Positions 11,938 to 23,782 of a stretch of DNA of 64,000 nucleotides are shown piece by piece; position 1 is the stretch's first letter, and every line of letters begins with the position of its first letter. The DNA comes from Agapanthus africanus. Its lineage: Eukaryota; Streptophyta; Magnoliopsida; Asparagales; Amaryllidaceae. The translations under genes and the position numbers were made by a program. The stretch spans positions 695,156,761 through 695,220,760 of the forward strand of contig CM057339.1 in the NCBI GenBank assembly GCA_030015575.1, written 5' to 3'. Under the pieces are notes generated by a model. It had not been told where the DNA came from and searched no databases. It saw only the letters and a program-made list of their open reading frames with translations.

Positions 11938-12028
11938 GTCCACCATGTACCCGCAACTGGCCTCATCCAGCTCCTCGATTCGGGTTCACATGTCACACGT
12001 CTCAGAACCGAGAAAATGCATGGTGGAC
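11938..12028. repeat. Long-range inverted repeat in TEK-A LTR
   Basis: Arms GTCCACCATG (11938-11947) and CATGGTGGAC (12019-12028) are exact complements 71 bases apart. The same pair occurs in the LTRs of LARD-B and LARD-C. Confidence 0.7.
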
Positions 12029-12269
12029 GCACTGAAATATCATATCAAGAGAAACCGGGTTTTCAAAACAGTGCATATTTTCTAAAAATAGTACCACGGT
12101 TCTCAAATCCAGAAATCACACAAATCCAAAACTCAATGCATAAATCCATGCAATGTCTCGTATGCCACTAAGAGTAAAAAGGGAAAACCGCTCTTTTAAA
12201 TGGATCCGTTTTTGAAAATATCTCATACGGTTCCCATTTTCCAGAAATCAAAGCCAGTATCATCCATGT

Positions 12270-12475
12270 ATGTGAAATATGTATGTATATAGATATGAAT
12301 GTGTAAGTGGATATATACACAAATATGAGTGTACCAATGTATATGTTCACCAATATGGATATACAGTGTGTATGTGCGCAAGTATGGATATATCAATGTA
12401 TGTGTGCACCAATATGGATATACAATGTGTATGTGCGCAATATGGATATATCAATGTATGTGTGCACCAATATAT
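12270..12475. repeat. AT-rich tandem array (about 60-base unit)
   Basis: Units built of 'caatatggatata', 'gtgtatgtgcgca' and 'tatcaatgtatgtgtgcac' repeat about three times. They lie inside the TEK-A LTR and are absent at the matching place in the other LTRs. Confidence 0.65.
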
Positions 12476-12775
12476 GACAGAGTCATGTCTAATCATCAAT
12501 GATGCGGTAATCAAAATAATGTATGGTTCGTAGCAATCTTATAGTGTGAGTGTCATGGCAATCACTAACGGTTTGGGTGTAACATACAAATAGTGCTCAT
12601 GCAGCTTTAACGGTTAGTGACAGTGCGGTGTTACATAACTACTGTTTCTATATGCAACAAGGGATGAGTACACTACCCTAGTATGTATGCACAAGAAATA
12701 TACATATAAATATATATACGCGACTACAATATCCTATCAAGCCCTTACGCTTAACGCCATACGGGCGATTTCCCC

Positions 12776-12792
12776 GTAGATGTTAAATCTAC
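12776..12792. repeat. GTAGAT/ATCTAC hairpin in TEK-A LTR
   Basis: GTAGAT and ATCTAC arms around a 5-base loop, followed on the plus strand by ACTCAC. On the element strand this gives GTGAGTAGAT, a splice-donor-like string that opens the hairpin. It is embedded in a block conserved in all five LTRs of this family. Confidence 0.65.
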
Positions 12793-14142
12793 TCACTGTG
12801 GTCTCGTGCTAAGTGTAGCCGACTACTTACTTCCCCTTTCTTGCGGCGTCCGACGTACCCGCCTGCGAACCTAGAAATTACACAAAGAATACACATAAGC
12901 TAAAATCCTGCATAAACGCGATATTAAAACCAAACGAGAAACTCGCGTCGCGAACTAAACGCTTGTGTATATGTGACGTGTGTGCATACGGAAAAAACTA
13001 CCGCGACACGCCGTGACACACAACAACACGCTGTGACACACAGCAACACCAAACTCACTCAAAGCGCACGTATAGCACAAGTCCCGCTACACAAAATATA
13101 GGTAACAGGTCCCAGATTTTATCTGGAGAAAAACAAGAAAATCAAACAAAACCAAACCCATCACAATACCTATAGACAACTACCTGCCAAAATTCAACAA
13201 GTTCAACCAAAATTGGGTCGGCCACCATAGGGGTGATATCGGCCAAAAACCGGTGAAAAAGGTCCAGGTTTCTACCCTATATTCCTAACCCAATGTATAG
13301 CCTAATGTATATGTTTGCTTACGAAAATTACTACCCTAGATGCAGCAGATTCTATGTATCTTAAGGTTTAGTTTTAAAACGTTTTAAAACACTTAGTTTG
13401 CCCCCAAAAGGGTGCATAAGTGATATTAGGTGAAATTACAGGAATCAAGTGATACCAACAGCATATATTAGAGCTAATCTAACCTTAAAAACCCTAGTCT
13501 ACCCTATTCTCCAACTAAACCATCAACAACTTCGTCAAAGTCCACAAAACACTAAAAATATCCAAACTCCCCCAGATTTCACCAACTGCTAAACCCCAAA
13601 AACCAAACAATACCAAACACAGAATAATCCCCACAGGCACCACTAGCCAAAACACCAACACTCATCTCTTCAGGAGGGCCGGCGACGCAGGAATCATGGG
13701 GATGGTCGCCGGAACTTTGGGAAGGGGATGGGCTCGAAATTCAACACAACACTCTATAAGGCCTGCACACTATTCTGAACATGTTTGCTAAAATATAAAA
13801 TGATCACAGTTGTAGCAGATCTCGGATATCCTACATTTTGCTTCAAAACCGTATTTTAAAATTTCAAGTTTGCGACCTTAAGGTGATTTAGCTAAACTTA
13901 GTGTTACTACTAGGTTAATACAGCACTAATAACACCTACCTAAGTTAATTAGGCCATAAAAACTCAAACTTGGCCAAAAACCCACTTAAACCATAAACTA
14001 GCACTAAAAATTCATATTAAATACTAACCGAATCTAAATAACATATAAGCTTAGCAAAGGGAGTTGAGATTAAGCGATTATACCTCACTTGATCCTATGG
14101 TGCAAGAAGAAAAGGAAAAAGAAGAGGAAGAGGGAAGAGAAT

Positions 14143-14245
14143 GTGTGCTGCTGCTGTGCTGCTTGTTGTTGTTGTTGCTGCCTGCTGCTGCTGCTATGTG
14201 CTGCTGCTGCTGCTGCTGTGTTGTTGTTGGTGGTGTTGTAGTTGT
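14143..14245. repeat. CTG/GTT trinucleotide microsatellite
   Basis: An impure run of CTG, GTT and GGT triplets inside the TEK-A LTR. It produces open frames on both strands that are not genes. Confidence 0.85.
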
Positions 14246-14760
14246 GTGTATGTGTAAGTGAGAGGGAGAGGGATGTGAGAAAGAGAGTGTGAGTGTTTGA
14301 AAAGAAATGAGAGGTATGAGAGTCAAACCCCCCTCTCTTTCCTCATTAATTGCAAGCATGGCTCACCCCATCATGCTCTCTCTCTCTCTCTCTCTCAAAG
14401 CCCCAAGTCAACCCACAAACACAATCATCTTTAAAAAAAACAATACACTTAATTAAATCAAATTAACTTAATGATATGGGTTAGTCCACCATGGTTACTT
14501 AAACATAGCTTAACCCAAAACCAACCCTGGTTAACGTGCACATGTGTGTGCAAGCCTAATTAAAATCTAATAAAATATTCATTAATTTTGATAAAATATT
14601 TGAAAATCGTTTTGGTAAACTTTTTACTAAAAACCACACATTAAAGTATAATTAGCCACAAATCACAGTCTAAGGTGTTACGCCGAAGAAACTCGCTTTA
14701 ATATTAGAACTCGATCAATATCAATAAACGACGTGTCTCTATATCATCAGAAAGTTACCC

Positions 14761-14834
14761 CAGTCAGTCCTTGTCCCAGACAAGTATGCCCTGACCGTAC
14801 CTCTAACTGCAGCCCTCCCGGCTCCCATAAACAT
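14761..14834 (-). pseudogene. Vestige of gag start in LARD-B
   Basis: On the minus strand, RAAVRG...SGTRTD matches RAAARA...SETRTD at the start of TEK-A gag. Similarity to gag stops shortly after, while similarity to LARD-C continues. It is a relic and not a gene. It may have been kept because a packaging signal overlaps it (inference). Confidence 0.55.
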
Positions 14835-15143
14835 GGTGACCGAACCAATCAATATGCATTGACGAAGATGGATCAATGGAATGAATAGAAGGAAGATCTC
14901 AAGATATAATTCCTAAGGTATCTTAGGCGGAGTATCATATCGTAAATATACCGCGGAACATATGTACGGTACGTCACTCTACTTAGTACCTACTCCATCA
15001 ACAAAGGTCATCCTATATAACGAAAGTTCGGGTGTAAGACCCCCAAAGTCAAGTCTAAGTCTTATAAGGTCAAGCCCAGGTAACAAAATATATTCCCAGA
15101 CTCCATATAGTCAACCTAGACTCGAACAAAGGTTAAACCAACC

Positions 15144-15155
15144 GCTCTGATACCA
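15144..15155 (-). other. LARD-B primer-binding site (initiator Met-tRNA type)
   Basis: The minus strand reads TGGTATCAGAGC, four bases from the LTR end at 15160. Confidence 0.9.
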
Positions 15156-16134
15156 ACTTTGTCACGACCCAAATGTGGCACGTGACCGGTACTTAAATCA
15201 CGTGACATCTAAAGACGTCGACGCGGTTCAAATAAGCCGAAACCCGGAATCTAAACCCTTGTTGAAAATATTGGTGGTGAAGTTTAAATAATCATCCGAT
15301 AAAATCAATTTAAAATGTCATCTAGATTTAACTAAGTATGTTGAAAAGCATTTATGACGTTTTGAAACTTGACATCACCTCCTTTGTATTTTTATAAAAG
15401 AAAACCCGATACAACATAATAAAATAGCATCCCAACGGAAACTAGTCTCCACGTCCAAACGATGGAGCAACCAACAATCTAAATCAGAAGTCGACTCCAA
15501 AGAGTGCGACATCACCAGACATAAACTCTAAGTCTTGCTTCTAAGTCCATAATATACCACTTCTAAGTTGATGGAGTTTCAACTAGATACAAGAATATAA
15601 GAATAATCAAGAGTAAGTATGGTACAATAATAACCCACTTACCAATCAATCCCTGAAAAGAATGTGTGCCCAAGCCGCTGATAATCCAAGTGGTAAAACC
15701 TGCAAGAAACTATGGCACAACGGGTATGAGTTTCCAACTCAGTGAATAAAAGTACATCTAAAAGTATAAATCGAAATGCATGACGATACCTAGGTCATAA
15801 GTATAGTCCTATCATAATCTGTACCAATATACTATATGATCTGCAAATGTGCAATACTAACTATCATGCAATCCCAAATATAATATCTCCATATCACATG
15901 AGTCAAAATCATGAATCTATATTTCTTATTGGAATTCCTTTCTGTATATGAATGTCTGTACAAATATATGCAGGTACTGTCCTCTGGATCAGTCCTGGTT
16001 GAATCCACTAATAATATCTAACTGTGTACCTCATGATAATGATCATATCAATATATATAGAGATGCCCAGCATCGACGCGTAAATGCAGATACCGTCGAC
16101 ACCATCTCAACAGATGATCGCCAACCGATATCCT

Positions 16135-16275
16135 GGCTATGATCAGTATCCCCTGGATATCAGCCGTGCCCAATCGAACCCCGGTCAGTATCCCCTAGAT
16201 ATCTGCCGTGCTCAATTCTATCTCCGGTCAGTATCCCCTGGATATCTGCCGTGCTCATTTCTATCTCTGAAATCG
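16135..16275. repeat. Tandem repeat in LARD-B LTR (about 50-base unit)
   Basis: Three imperfect units carrying 'cagtatcccctggatatc' and 'gccgtgctcaattc'. The matching LTR region in LARD-C and LARD-D holds different short repeats ('ctatccggactggccc' type), so this is a rapidly changing segment. Confidence 0.7.
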
Positions 16276-17578
16276 AGTATCCTCGTTAGGTCCCCGCCTA
16301 TAATGCAGCTATTCTGCCCCTCGGTCTCGACCGGGTCCACCATGTATCCAACTGTATGCCCACCGACTCAGTCTGGATAATATACAAATCCGTAACTGTA
16401 TGACCCCCAACTCGGTTCGGAATCAAAATCAGAAAACACAAAACTCATGGTGGACGTTTAACCCATCATATCAAAATATGAAGTGAGGAATAAGAAACTT
16501 GCATAGATTGTATTGATGATATATTGTATATATACATATATAACAGTGTCCCATACCACCGATATATATCATCAAGAGTAAAATACTCAGAAGATCCAAA
16601 GAATCAAATACAGCATTTATAGTAGTAATATTCGTAATTTACAACAGGAATAAAGAAGGCAACACAATTAAATCACATACACATAAATTTCAATTCTACT
16701 TTGACATGGTACTACTAATGATGTGTAGTGTAGCATATGCGTCTGTGCTCGTGCAACATTGAAATCATTAGTATTTGTGCAAGTGTTCTACGGTGTAACA
16801 ACCTAATTGTTTTAATACATATATAACAGCACGGTTCTACAGTGACATGGCAGTACCAATGAGGTGTAGCGTAACATACATTCACGTGCAGGTGCAGCAT
16901 AGTACTCATTGGTAGTTGTCCAGTGTTCTATCAGAGTGTGCGTAATGAAGAAACGTATATTATGGATAATATAATGCAAACATATAAAGTAATCTAAATG
17001 TAAATATTGTAATTACTTGCTATGAGCTATACCATTATCTTTAGAGATGATCGAAACGTTAAGTTTGAAATAAGGAAGCTGCCCTAGTTTTAAAATAGAT
17101 ATCCGCTTTAGAAACTGGCACGCATCCTGGTATTTTATTTAAAAGACAAATGAATCGTAGTTTTTAAAAGAATATAACTCACACAAGTATTACATCCTAA
17201 AACAGAATATAATCTAACTCTACGAGTCAAAGGATAAATTGGCCGTTATTCGGCATACAAATTTCATCATATCACTGTATCGGTATCATCTCAAGTCTAG
17301 CGTGATCCCTCATACAAATCTATCAAACCATATCCATATCGTATCACTGTATCTGTATCATCACAAGCACGGCATGATCTCTCGTACAAATCCACCAAAC
17401 CATATCCATATCGTATCACTGTATCTCATCTATAACTATGCATGAACTGTATGAAATTGAAGAACATACTAGATGCGATACTATATAAATATCTTGAATA
17501 AATACTAAACTAACTAGATATCATAATACTATTTGTAAAGTTGCGTGGGTGCTATACGCCATCCATCCGACTTCCCCT

Positions 17579-17594
17579 GTAGATGTAAATCTAC
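17579..17594. repeat. GTAGAT/ATCTAC hairpin in LARD-B LTR
   Basis: GTAGAT and ATCTAC arms with a 4-base loop, preceded by the conserved block 'gtgctatacgccatc' and followed by 'tcacc' (splice-donor-like GTGAGT on the element strand). Confidence 0.7.
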
Positions 17595-17735
17595 TCACCA
17601 ACTTAGAAGCTCGCTGAATCCACGCTACTACATCGCCCACTCCGTCTCGGAATCCTCGAATCGTACCTATATTAGTATTTAAATCGCATAGAAGTAAATA
17701 TCATATCGAAAACCAAAACAACAACCTAAACGCTC

Positions 17736-17751
17736 GTAGGTTAGAACCTAC
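17736..17751. repeat. AGGTT palindrome in LARD-B LTR
   Basis: GTAGGTT and AACCTAC arms around AG. The same position in LARD-C and LARD-D has longer arms with different but still paired outer bases. Confidence 0.7.
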
Positions 17752-19375
17752 AGCACACTTAGCCCAAAAACATCAATATAATTCTGTCGTTAACGTATAA
17801 ATGTTAACGTTTCAGTTACAACATCAAAATACGAAAACTCCGTATCGTAAATATCTGAAATTTGATAAACAATTTCTAAAACGTTCCTAAATTTTTCTGT
17901 GTACATATTTAAACAACACAAGTAATACAGAGACTTGTAAAATACCAACTCAAAGAAACAGCAGAAAAACCAACACCAATTGCCTAGGTAAGGCCGGCGT
18001 CTCCGGAATTTGTGGGGAGTTTGAGGCTCAGGTTTTATGTGTAGTCTTCTAGTTTTCTCATTTTACTTTTGGCCTTGTTAGTTTTTCTAGTGATTATTCG
18101 TATTAATCCCATATTACTTTACAGTGAACTTGATAACACAAAATCTCAATTTATGATACGGCACAAACTAGACATGCTACGTATCGTATATAGAATTTTA
18201 TACTAATCTGATATTAGCTTACAGATTTAACCTACTGAATAATTAACTTACTTAAACAATACCAAACATCCTAGTATAGATATATGAAGCTACCCTAAAA
18301 TTTCCAACACCCAATTCCATAGGATAACCGACGAGATCGGATTTGTCCCTATTGTCGCCGGCCAAATTCCGAGTAAAGAGGCTCGTCTTCCTATGGGTTA
18401 TTCTACGTCCAGATTACAATATAATAGAACTGTTTGGTTAGGTTAATTTCCATCTAATCTATAGCAGATTCCAGACAGATCCTAAAGTTATCAAAATACG
18501 ATATCCGATTTCAAACAAAAACTGAATTGAACTAAAACGGTAAGGTTGAACTTATACCTATTGAATGATTCACAAGAAAACACCAGCTCCAGAATCCTAT
18601 GATGGAATCCTCTAAGGGTTGTAGTGTATTGAGTTTGATGAAAGGTACACTTGATGAAGGAAGCCATTGCTCTCTCTTTCTCTTTTAGTATGAACACTTA
18701 GGAATTTCTTGGTTTGGGCTAAAGAAGTGTAGTGTTCAGTTGAGAGGATAAGGAATTTACTAGGTATTGTGTGGTGTAAAGAATGCATGAGGTAGAGGTT
18801 AAGTTATAGAGGTGGCATGAGAGGAAGGAGGAGGTGTGAGCATGAAAGATGTGGTATTTTCATGCAAGAAGGAGGTGGACATATGAAGTGTCATCTAGGA
18901 TATGCTATGCCTTGATTACAACTTAAGCTTAATATGACCTTACCCTTTTTGCATAACAACCCTTAACAAATTCTAATTTGCATAATGAACTAACCTTATC
19001 ACATAACCCCCATACTATATCATATTACACATGAAGCTTATCTTTTTCACTAAAACCCTTGAAATTTACTAATGTTATAAACTAAAATTTTAATTTTAAT
19101 TTGTTTCATATACAACTTATGAAAATTTTCTATTTGGTTTTAATAACTTTTTAAATTAACATTTTATTATTTAATTACTTAAATTTATTTATTTTCTAAA
19201 ATTTTCAAAATGTTACATGCGTGTGTATGAAAACATATCGTCCATCAATCCGCTAATATAATATGTCGTATCTCATAACACGACCCAATCATATCACCGA
19301 TCTCACAGCATCCTGCCCAAACACATTGACTCGTCTCCAAATATCATATACTATCCTCATCATCCGTGTATATCT

Positions 19376-19405
19376 ATACACACACACACACAGACACACA
19401 CACAC

Positions 19406-19446
<41 letters not shown>

Positions 19447-19448
19447 CT

Positions 19449-19483
<35 letters not shown>

Positions 19484-19484
19484 C
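19376..19484. repeat. CA/TA dinucleotide microsatellite
   Basis: Alternating runs of CA and TA. The same site in the 5' LTR (26556-26634) has a different run pattern, as expected for a microsatellite that changed after insertion. Frames through it are spurious. Confidence 0.9.
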
Positions 19485-19733
19485 CCCATATACGCACAAG
19501 AAAATAAATGTATGCGTGTGTGTGTGTGCGTGTATGTAAACCTTATTCTCGGGTTCGCGACTATGAAAATAACTAACGACACTATCATCCAATTACACTA
19601 AACTTAACCCATGATCTACTAAAGACTTTCTTGATAATCATAGTCTCACAATACACATAATATATATAAACGTATCTCATAATACGCTACGAAAACTGCG
19701 GGGGTGCTATACGCCATTTACCCGAATTCCCCC

Positions 19734-19749
19734 GTAGATATATATCTAC
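19734..19749. repeat. GTAGAT/ATCTAC palindrome in LARD-C 3' LTR
   Basis: A perfect 16-base palindrome: GTAGATAT followed by ATATCTAC. On the element strand it directly follows AAGGTGA, so the string AAG/GTGAGT resembles a plant 5' splice site. Confidence 0.7.
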
Positions 19750-19890
19750 TCACCTTGATCCTTGCTTGCCGAAGTCGACGTCGCCATGCTCGTCCTTATT
19801 GTCCGAAGTCTACGCGAGGCTACCTACAAATCACATATATCGTATCGTATCAAAACGTCCAATTCAAACCGAAAACGATACGCAAGGTGC

Positions 19891-19910
19891 CTATAGGTTA
19901 GAACCTATAG
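19891..19910. repeat. AGGTT palindrome in LARD-C 3' LTR
   Basis: Arms CTATAGGTT and AACCTATAG are perfect complements around AG. The 5' LTR copy (27037-27056) has one mismatch. Confidence 0.75.
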
Positions 19911-20849
19911 CCTACTCATGCAATTCAAACCAATAACACCCGATATCGACGTACAAATATCAAGTGACCGATATAAAACAAAACTTCAAGTCATTAAAAC
20001 CCACAAAACATTAAGCAGCAACTTAGAAAACTGGTCCCAGATTTTGGTTCGGGTAAAATTGGGATAAGCAAACAATACTGGGGTGTAGTACAGGGGACAT
20101 ATGAGCTAGAGAAGAAACATGGACCCCTAAATCCACAATGTGTCCGGCTACAATGGCTACAAATCCGGCCAGCTCGGTTGGTTAGGCTTGGAACAGGTTC
20201 GTTTTCACAGGGTGGCCTCATAGTGGTCCATCTAGGTTAATGGTGTTGTTTGTTTTTCTAGTAAATCTCCCGAGCCACTCCAGATTCCCTGTAGTCCCCA
20301 ATATCATCACAATACCGACATTGAACATCTACTTCAAGTTTTGGATTTAAGCACTGTTTAATCTGTGTTTTTAGCACTATGGGGGTTTTGTAGTCACTAA
20401 AACACTCACATGCATCATCACAACTCAAAATTCCTCAAAACCTCACTTAGGAATTTTCAAAGTTCACTAAACCATTCTAAATGGATTCTAAACTAGTCTA
20501 GAGGCTATAGGAATTCAAATGCTACACTAAATGTGAAAGAATTACCTCATTTGGCAACTCAAAAATTTTCTTGAGTTGCCCCAAGTGCTCAAAATCGGAT
20601 TTTTCTTGATCTCTCATGCTTGTGGTGAGCTTGTGTATATTTTTAACGAAAGGAATGTGATGTTTTGATGCATATTTGAGGTTGTTGTGTGGTGTAGGAG
20701 GTGGTGGAGGAAGAGGGCAGCCATGGTGAGGGAAATGAGAAGAAGAAATGATAAAGATGATGGAGGAAAACACAATGAGCCAAGGTCAAAAGAACCCCTC
20801 ACCTCTCTCTATCTCTTCTCTCTCTTGCCCATACACTTTTGTTTATTCC

Positions 20850-20884
20850 ATTTTCTTTTCTTTTCTTTTCTTTTCTTTTCTTCT
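20850..20884. repeat. TTTTC pentanucleotide repeat
   Basis: About six TTTTC units in the LARD-C 3' LTR, shortened to about two in the 5' LTR copy near 28000. Confidence 0.85.
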
Positions 20885-22601
20885 CTATTCTTTCTTTTCT
20901 TACAAAATACAAAACCAAGTGATAAAAAGAAAGCAAGCATGGTTTTCAAAACAAAGGAAATGTAACAAGTCGTGTAGCATGACACGGTGCATGTCATATG
21001 CAAAAATCAAGCTTAATGCACGATTAGTGATAATTAATCGCGATTAGCATAAAATATGGAATATAATTAATTATATAAAAAATCTATGAATGCTCCAATC
21101 TTATAATCTCTTCAAATTCAATAATTAACATAATTTCCAAATATTTCCCAATTTATCGGTATATAAGTATACCGCATCATTAAATATTCATAATATTTAT
21201 TATTTAATTATATAAATTACCAAAAATAATATTTTATTTTTCCGAAATGTTACAATCTTCACCCCCTTAAATAAATTCGGTCCCCGAATTTAAATTTAAA
21301 CCCCTCAAATACTAAAATATTTCAGTTAAAGATCAAATCGTCGGGGCTCCGAAATCATAAATACATAAAACACATCGTAGCGCAAAGCATGCGCATGGAA
21401 ACGAGTATATAAACCAATATCAACACTCCGTCAAGCGTCCCGCAATCATTGGAGTTATGGTGAAGACACCAATGTCAAAGTCTAATACGAACACCAACAT
21501 GATATACATCAAAACTATACATGTACACATCGTTGTAAATTCGTCAAAACATCTGAAGAAATGCATTCCAAACCCTTTCAAGTCGCTGTGCAATGCGCGT
21601 ATCACGGCACAGTGGCAAACGTCTATTGTAAGAAAATAACTATATATGTATATACCCTTTGTTTAACATACACGTCCCGCCGTTTTGAAAAATAATTTAG
21701 AAGGTTTTCCTTTGTAAAATGTCTCGTGTCATCTCCGACACGTAGGTAAATCCTAAGACTATAGCTCCGTTTTGAAAATCCCTTCGATAACTATCAATGC
21801 ATGCAAAAATATACTCAGGTACTGTCCTCTAACTAGTCCTGCTCAGCTACGATACCATATAGTAAGTATCATAAAATATACTGATCCAAAAGAAATCAAT
21901 CCCAAAAGGTATATATGAATACCACGTGCGTCTGGTGCGTACGGAAATTGAAATCCATGAATGTGCCATACATGTGCACAGAAACAAAATTTAAGTGCAA
22001 CGTATGTACACAAAACACCTGTCAAGGGCAATGGTGTGCCTGACAACAATATCAGGTGTATCTGATATGCACGAAGAATCCCGATTTAGTGCATCTGGTG
22101 TGCACCAAAATCGCATCAAGCGCGCCTTGTATGCACAAGAATCCAACTTAAGTGCATAAGTGCACGAAACAAATATCGAATATCATAATAAAAATCGACG
22201 GTATACAACATACCTCAATCCAAATTTGGTATACCGTGGTATACAAACTCATAAACGCGTGCATCTGCATGCACAAAATCATACCGAAGTACTAAAAGTA
22301 CATGAAAACTACCCGAAATCACAAATCAAATCACATGCATACCATAGGCATGAAATCAAAATCAACATCTCAAAAAACATCAAATCGAGGTCAAGTGCGA
22401 CTGTGGTGCACAAAATCTCAATCATGCAAATAAATCACCCAAAATACCGAAATCAAAGATGACGGAAACAGTCCCGCCCTAGCACATCCTCTAAAGATCT
22501 CTAGCCAACTGTCATGGTCACTCATAACATATCTCGTCGACAATGTCGAACTCTGGCCTGCTGGGTATGCGTAATATGACCGATCCTGGGTCCAAGTCTT
22601 C

Positions 22602-23102
22602 TCATTTAATATTTCCAGAAAGATCTTGTCGGAGTCTCTCTAAATCTCGTTTCTGCTGAACTGCCCGGAAGTCATTACCCTTTACTAAATCTGTTTCTTG
22701 TTCCGGAACGGCTGCATATTCTTCACGACTCCTCATGGAAGATATATCCATATACAACGCCTCTGCATGCGTACGTATCAAATCTCTGACGTCAACTGAG
22801 TGGAACGTCATCTCGTCGAAATCTCGGACGAACCTCTTACTCCGCTTTTCTCTAATGTCTACTGATTCAGACTCGTCTCTTCGTGGCTGCATGGACCACG
22901 CTCCAACGGCTATACTCATATCTGGAGTCTCCCAAGCAATGTATCCAATCATATGATATCCGAACAACGTCGAACTTTTCGATCGATTCATCAAAGTTCC
23001 ATAATCCCCCAAGAGCTCAACATCTTGAGTACAGTTTAATAGTATCTTGTACATGCTACAGTACCTATGGACCAGCCGTAGAAGCGCAAACCCAAGCCTC
23101 AT
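22602..23102 (-). CDS. LARD-borne ORF of 166 codons, function unknown
   Basis: The frame starts MRLGFALLRLVHRYC and continues with GYHMIGYIAWETPDMSIAVGAWSM and a charged, probably helical tail (about residues 75-166). I recognise no domain. The same start and much of the N-terminal half (MRLRFALLRLVHRC, then YIAWEIPDTSIAVGAQSM) recur in LARD-D at 58409-58630 in the element sense. The start alone also recurs in the ANG3 leader (about 38090), again in the element sense. The other copies are shorter and broken. It could be a captured host-gene fragment or simply a conserved non-coding stretch that happens to stay open. It is not similar to gag or pol. Coding status is unproven. Confidence 0.3.
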   Translation of the reverse strand: MRLGFALLRLVHRYCSMYKILLNCTQDVELLGDYGTLMNRSKSSTLFGYHMIGYIAWETPDMSIAVGAWSMQPRRDESESVDIREKRSKRFVRDFDEMTFHSVDVRDLIRTHAEALYMDISSMRSREEYAAVPEQETDLVKGNDFRAVQQKRDLERLRQDLSGNIK

Positions 23103-23707
23103 TGATGGTACCGCGGAACTGCCGCAAACCCTAATGTTTCAAAGCGTTCTCATGGTCATTATATCGAGTTAGGGTTTCATTCTTCTAGAGAATCCACGGA
23201 ATTACTTGCATATTTTTCCGAATACTTTAAACTTGGAAAAATGGGTTTCTGACATTCGATAGTTTTCCTTCGACTCCCAACGTACCTGCGTGAAGTCTTC
23301 TCAACCTGGAATCAATCAATCTGATGACCTCGCATCGGGGTGTGCAAACGAAACACATGTCCTAGTCATTATCCATGGGTGACTAGCGATCTTCTATCAT
23401 ATCTCTAAGTATAAACTCATGCTGCAATAGCTTCAACCTCTGGGGCGATATCTTGTCATTCACAGCAACAGCTGAATCATTCGTCCGCACGATGAACAGT
23501 GCCCCAATCATCAAGAATAATCGGTGCATTGACGGTCATCACACTCTGCCTGGTCTCTAGCAGTGGCCCAAATTCTCTGGTGCAGATCTGCACGTTCGAG
23601 AAATTTTGTAAAAGGAATCCATTAAACGTTCATGGCGCGAAAACACAATAAAATGACACATCTATACAATCGTGTGTCTCTGGAATCACACCCTGGTCAG
23701 TCTTCGT

Positions 23708-23782
23708 CTATGACGAGCTCATGCTGACTGCAACTCTAGCCGCAGCTCTCTCTGCCGGTGTAATCGTGGCAGCAAAAACCAT
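23708..23782 (-). pseudogene. Vestige of gag start in LARD-C
   Basis: The minus-strand frame reads ITPAERAAARVAVS, which corresponds to TRAQRAAARAEIR in TEK-A gag. Only about 25 codons remain and the similarity to gag then stops. It sits at the position gag should start, next to the conserved leader. Confidence 0.6.

Larger units (their letters stand above)
8468..14682 (-). mobile_element. TEK-A: Tekay/Del-type chromovirus (Ty3/gypsy), 5' part
   Basis: The order on the minus strand is 5' LTR (14682-10646), Met-tRNA primer site, short leader, gag, protease and the first part of reverse transcriptase, which stops where TAT1 inserted at 8467. The motif series FPDIFPDELPGLSPERDI and PPYRMAPAELRELK is typical of the Tekay/Del chromovirus linker into reverse transcriptase. 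Integrase, chromodomain and 3' LTR are not in the window. The coding part has roughly five breaks, so it looks dead. It lies within the interior of LARD-B and shares LTR structure with the LARDs, so it is the autonomous-type relative of that family. Confidence 0.85.
10646..14682 (-). repeat. TEK-A 5' LTR (4.0 kb)
   Basis: It runs from a slightly changed TGTCACGACCC-type end (10646) to a TGTTAC(A)-type end (14682). Such a large LTR is at the upper end for Tekay elements. It contains the small GTAGAT...ATCTAC palindrome at 12776-12792, the GTCCACCATG/CATGGTGGAC inverted repeat at 11938-12028, an AT-rich tandem array at 12270-12475 and a CTG/GTT-rich microsatellite at 14143-14245. Apparent ORFs inside it (for example near 11500-11870 and in the CTG tract) are not conserved in the related LTRs. 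Confidence 0.8.
14683..19217 (-). mobile_element. LARD-B: non-autonomous Tekay-LTR element, 5' part
   Basis: It consists of about 480 bases of interior (14683-15159) and a full 5' LTR (15160-19217). The interior matches LARD-C, not TEK-A, beyond the gag start, so this is a LARD-type (large retrotransposon derivative) copy rather than an autonomous one. TEK-A is inserted in its interior at 14682/14683; the rest lies off-window. It is itself inserted in the 3' LTR of LARD-C at 19217/19218. It has no proteins of its own and would depend on an autonomous relative. Confidence 0.7.
15160..19217 (-). repeat. LARD-B 5' LTR (4.06 kb)
   Basis: It runs from TGTCACGACCC (15160) to TGTTACA (19217). It is clearly related to the TEK-A, LARD-C and LARD-D LTRs but much diverged from them. 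It contains the GTCCACCATG/CATGGTGGAC pair (16335-16344 and 16446-16455), a short tandem array near 16135-16275, the GTAGAT/ATCTAC hairpin at 17579-17594 and a second palindrome at 17736-17751. Confidence 0.8.
19218..21254 (-). repeat. LARD-C 3' LTR, partial
   Basis: It matches 26400-28382 of the 5' LTR nearly base for base. It ends at TGTTACA (21254), directly next to the polypurine tract. Its missing part would lie beyond the LARD-B insertion. Confidence 0.85.

Noticed and set aside
14064-14359. Open frames with poly-Cys, poly-Leu or poly-Gln stretches
   Set aside because: They come from the CTG/GTT microsatellite in the TEK-A LTR and are not conserved in related LTRs.
19263-19601. Frame rich in His, Thr, Ile and Tyr
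   Set aside because: It reads through the CA/TA microsatellite. The sister LTR has a different repeat length and a different frame.
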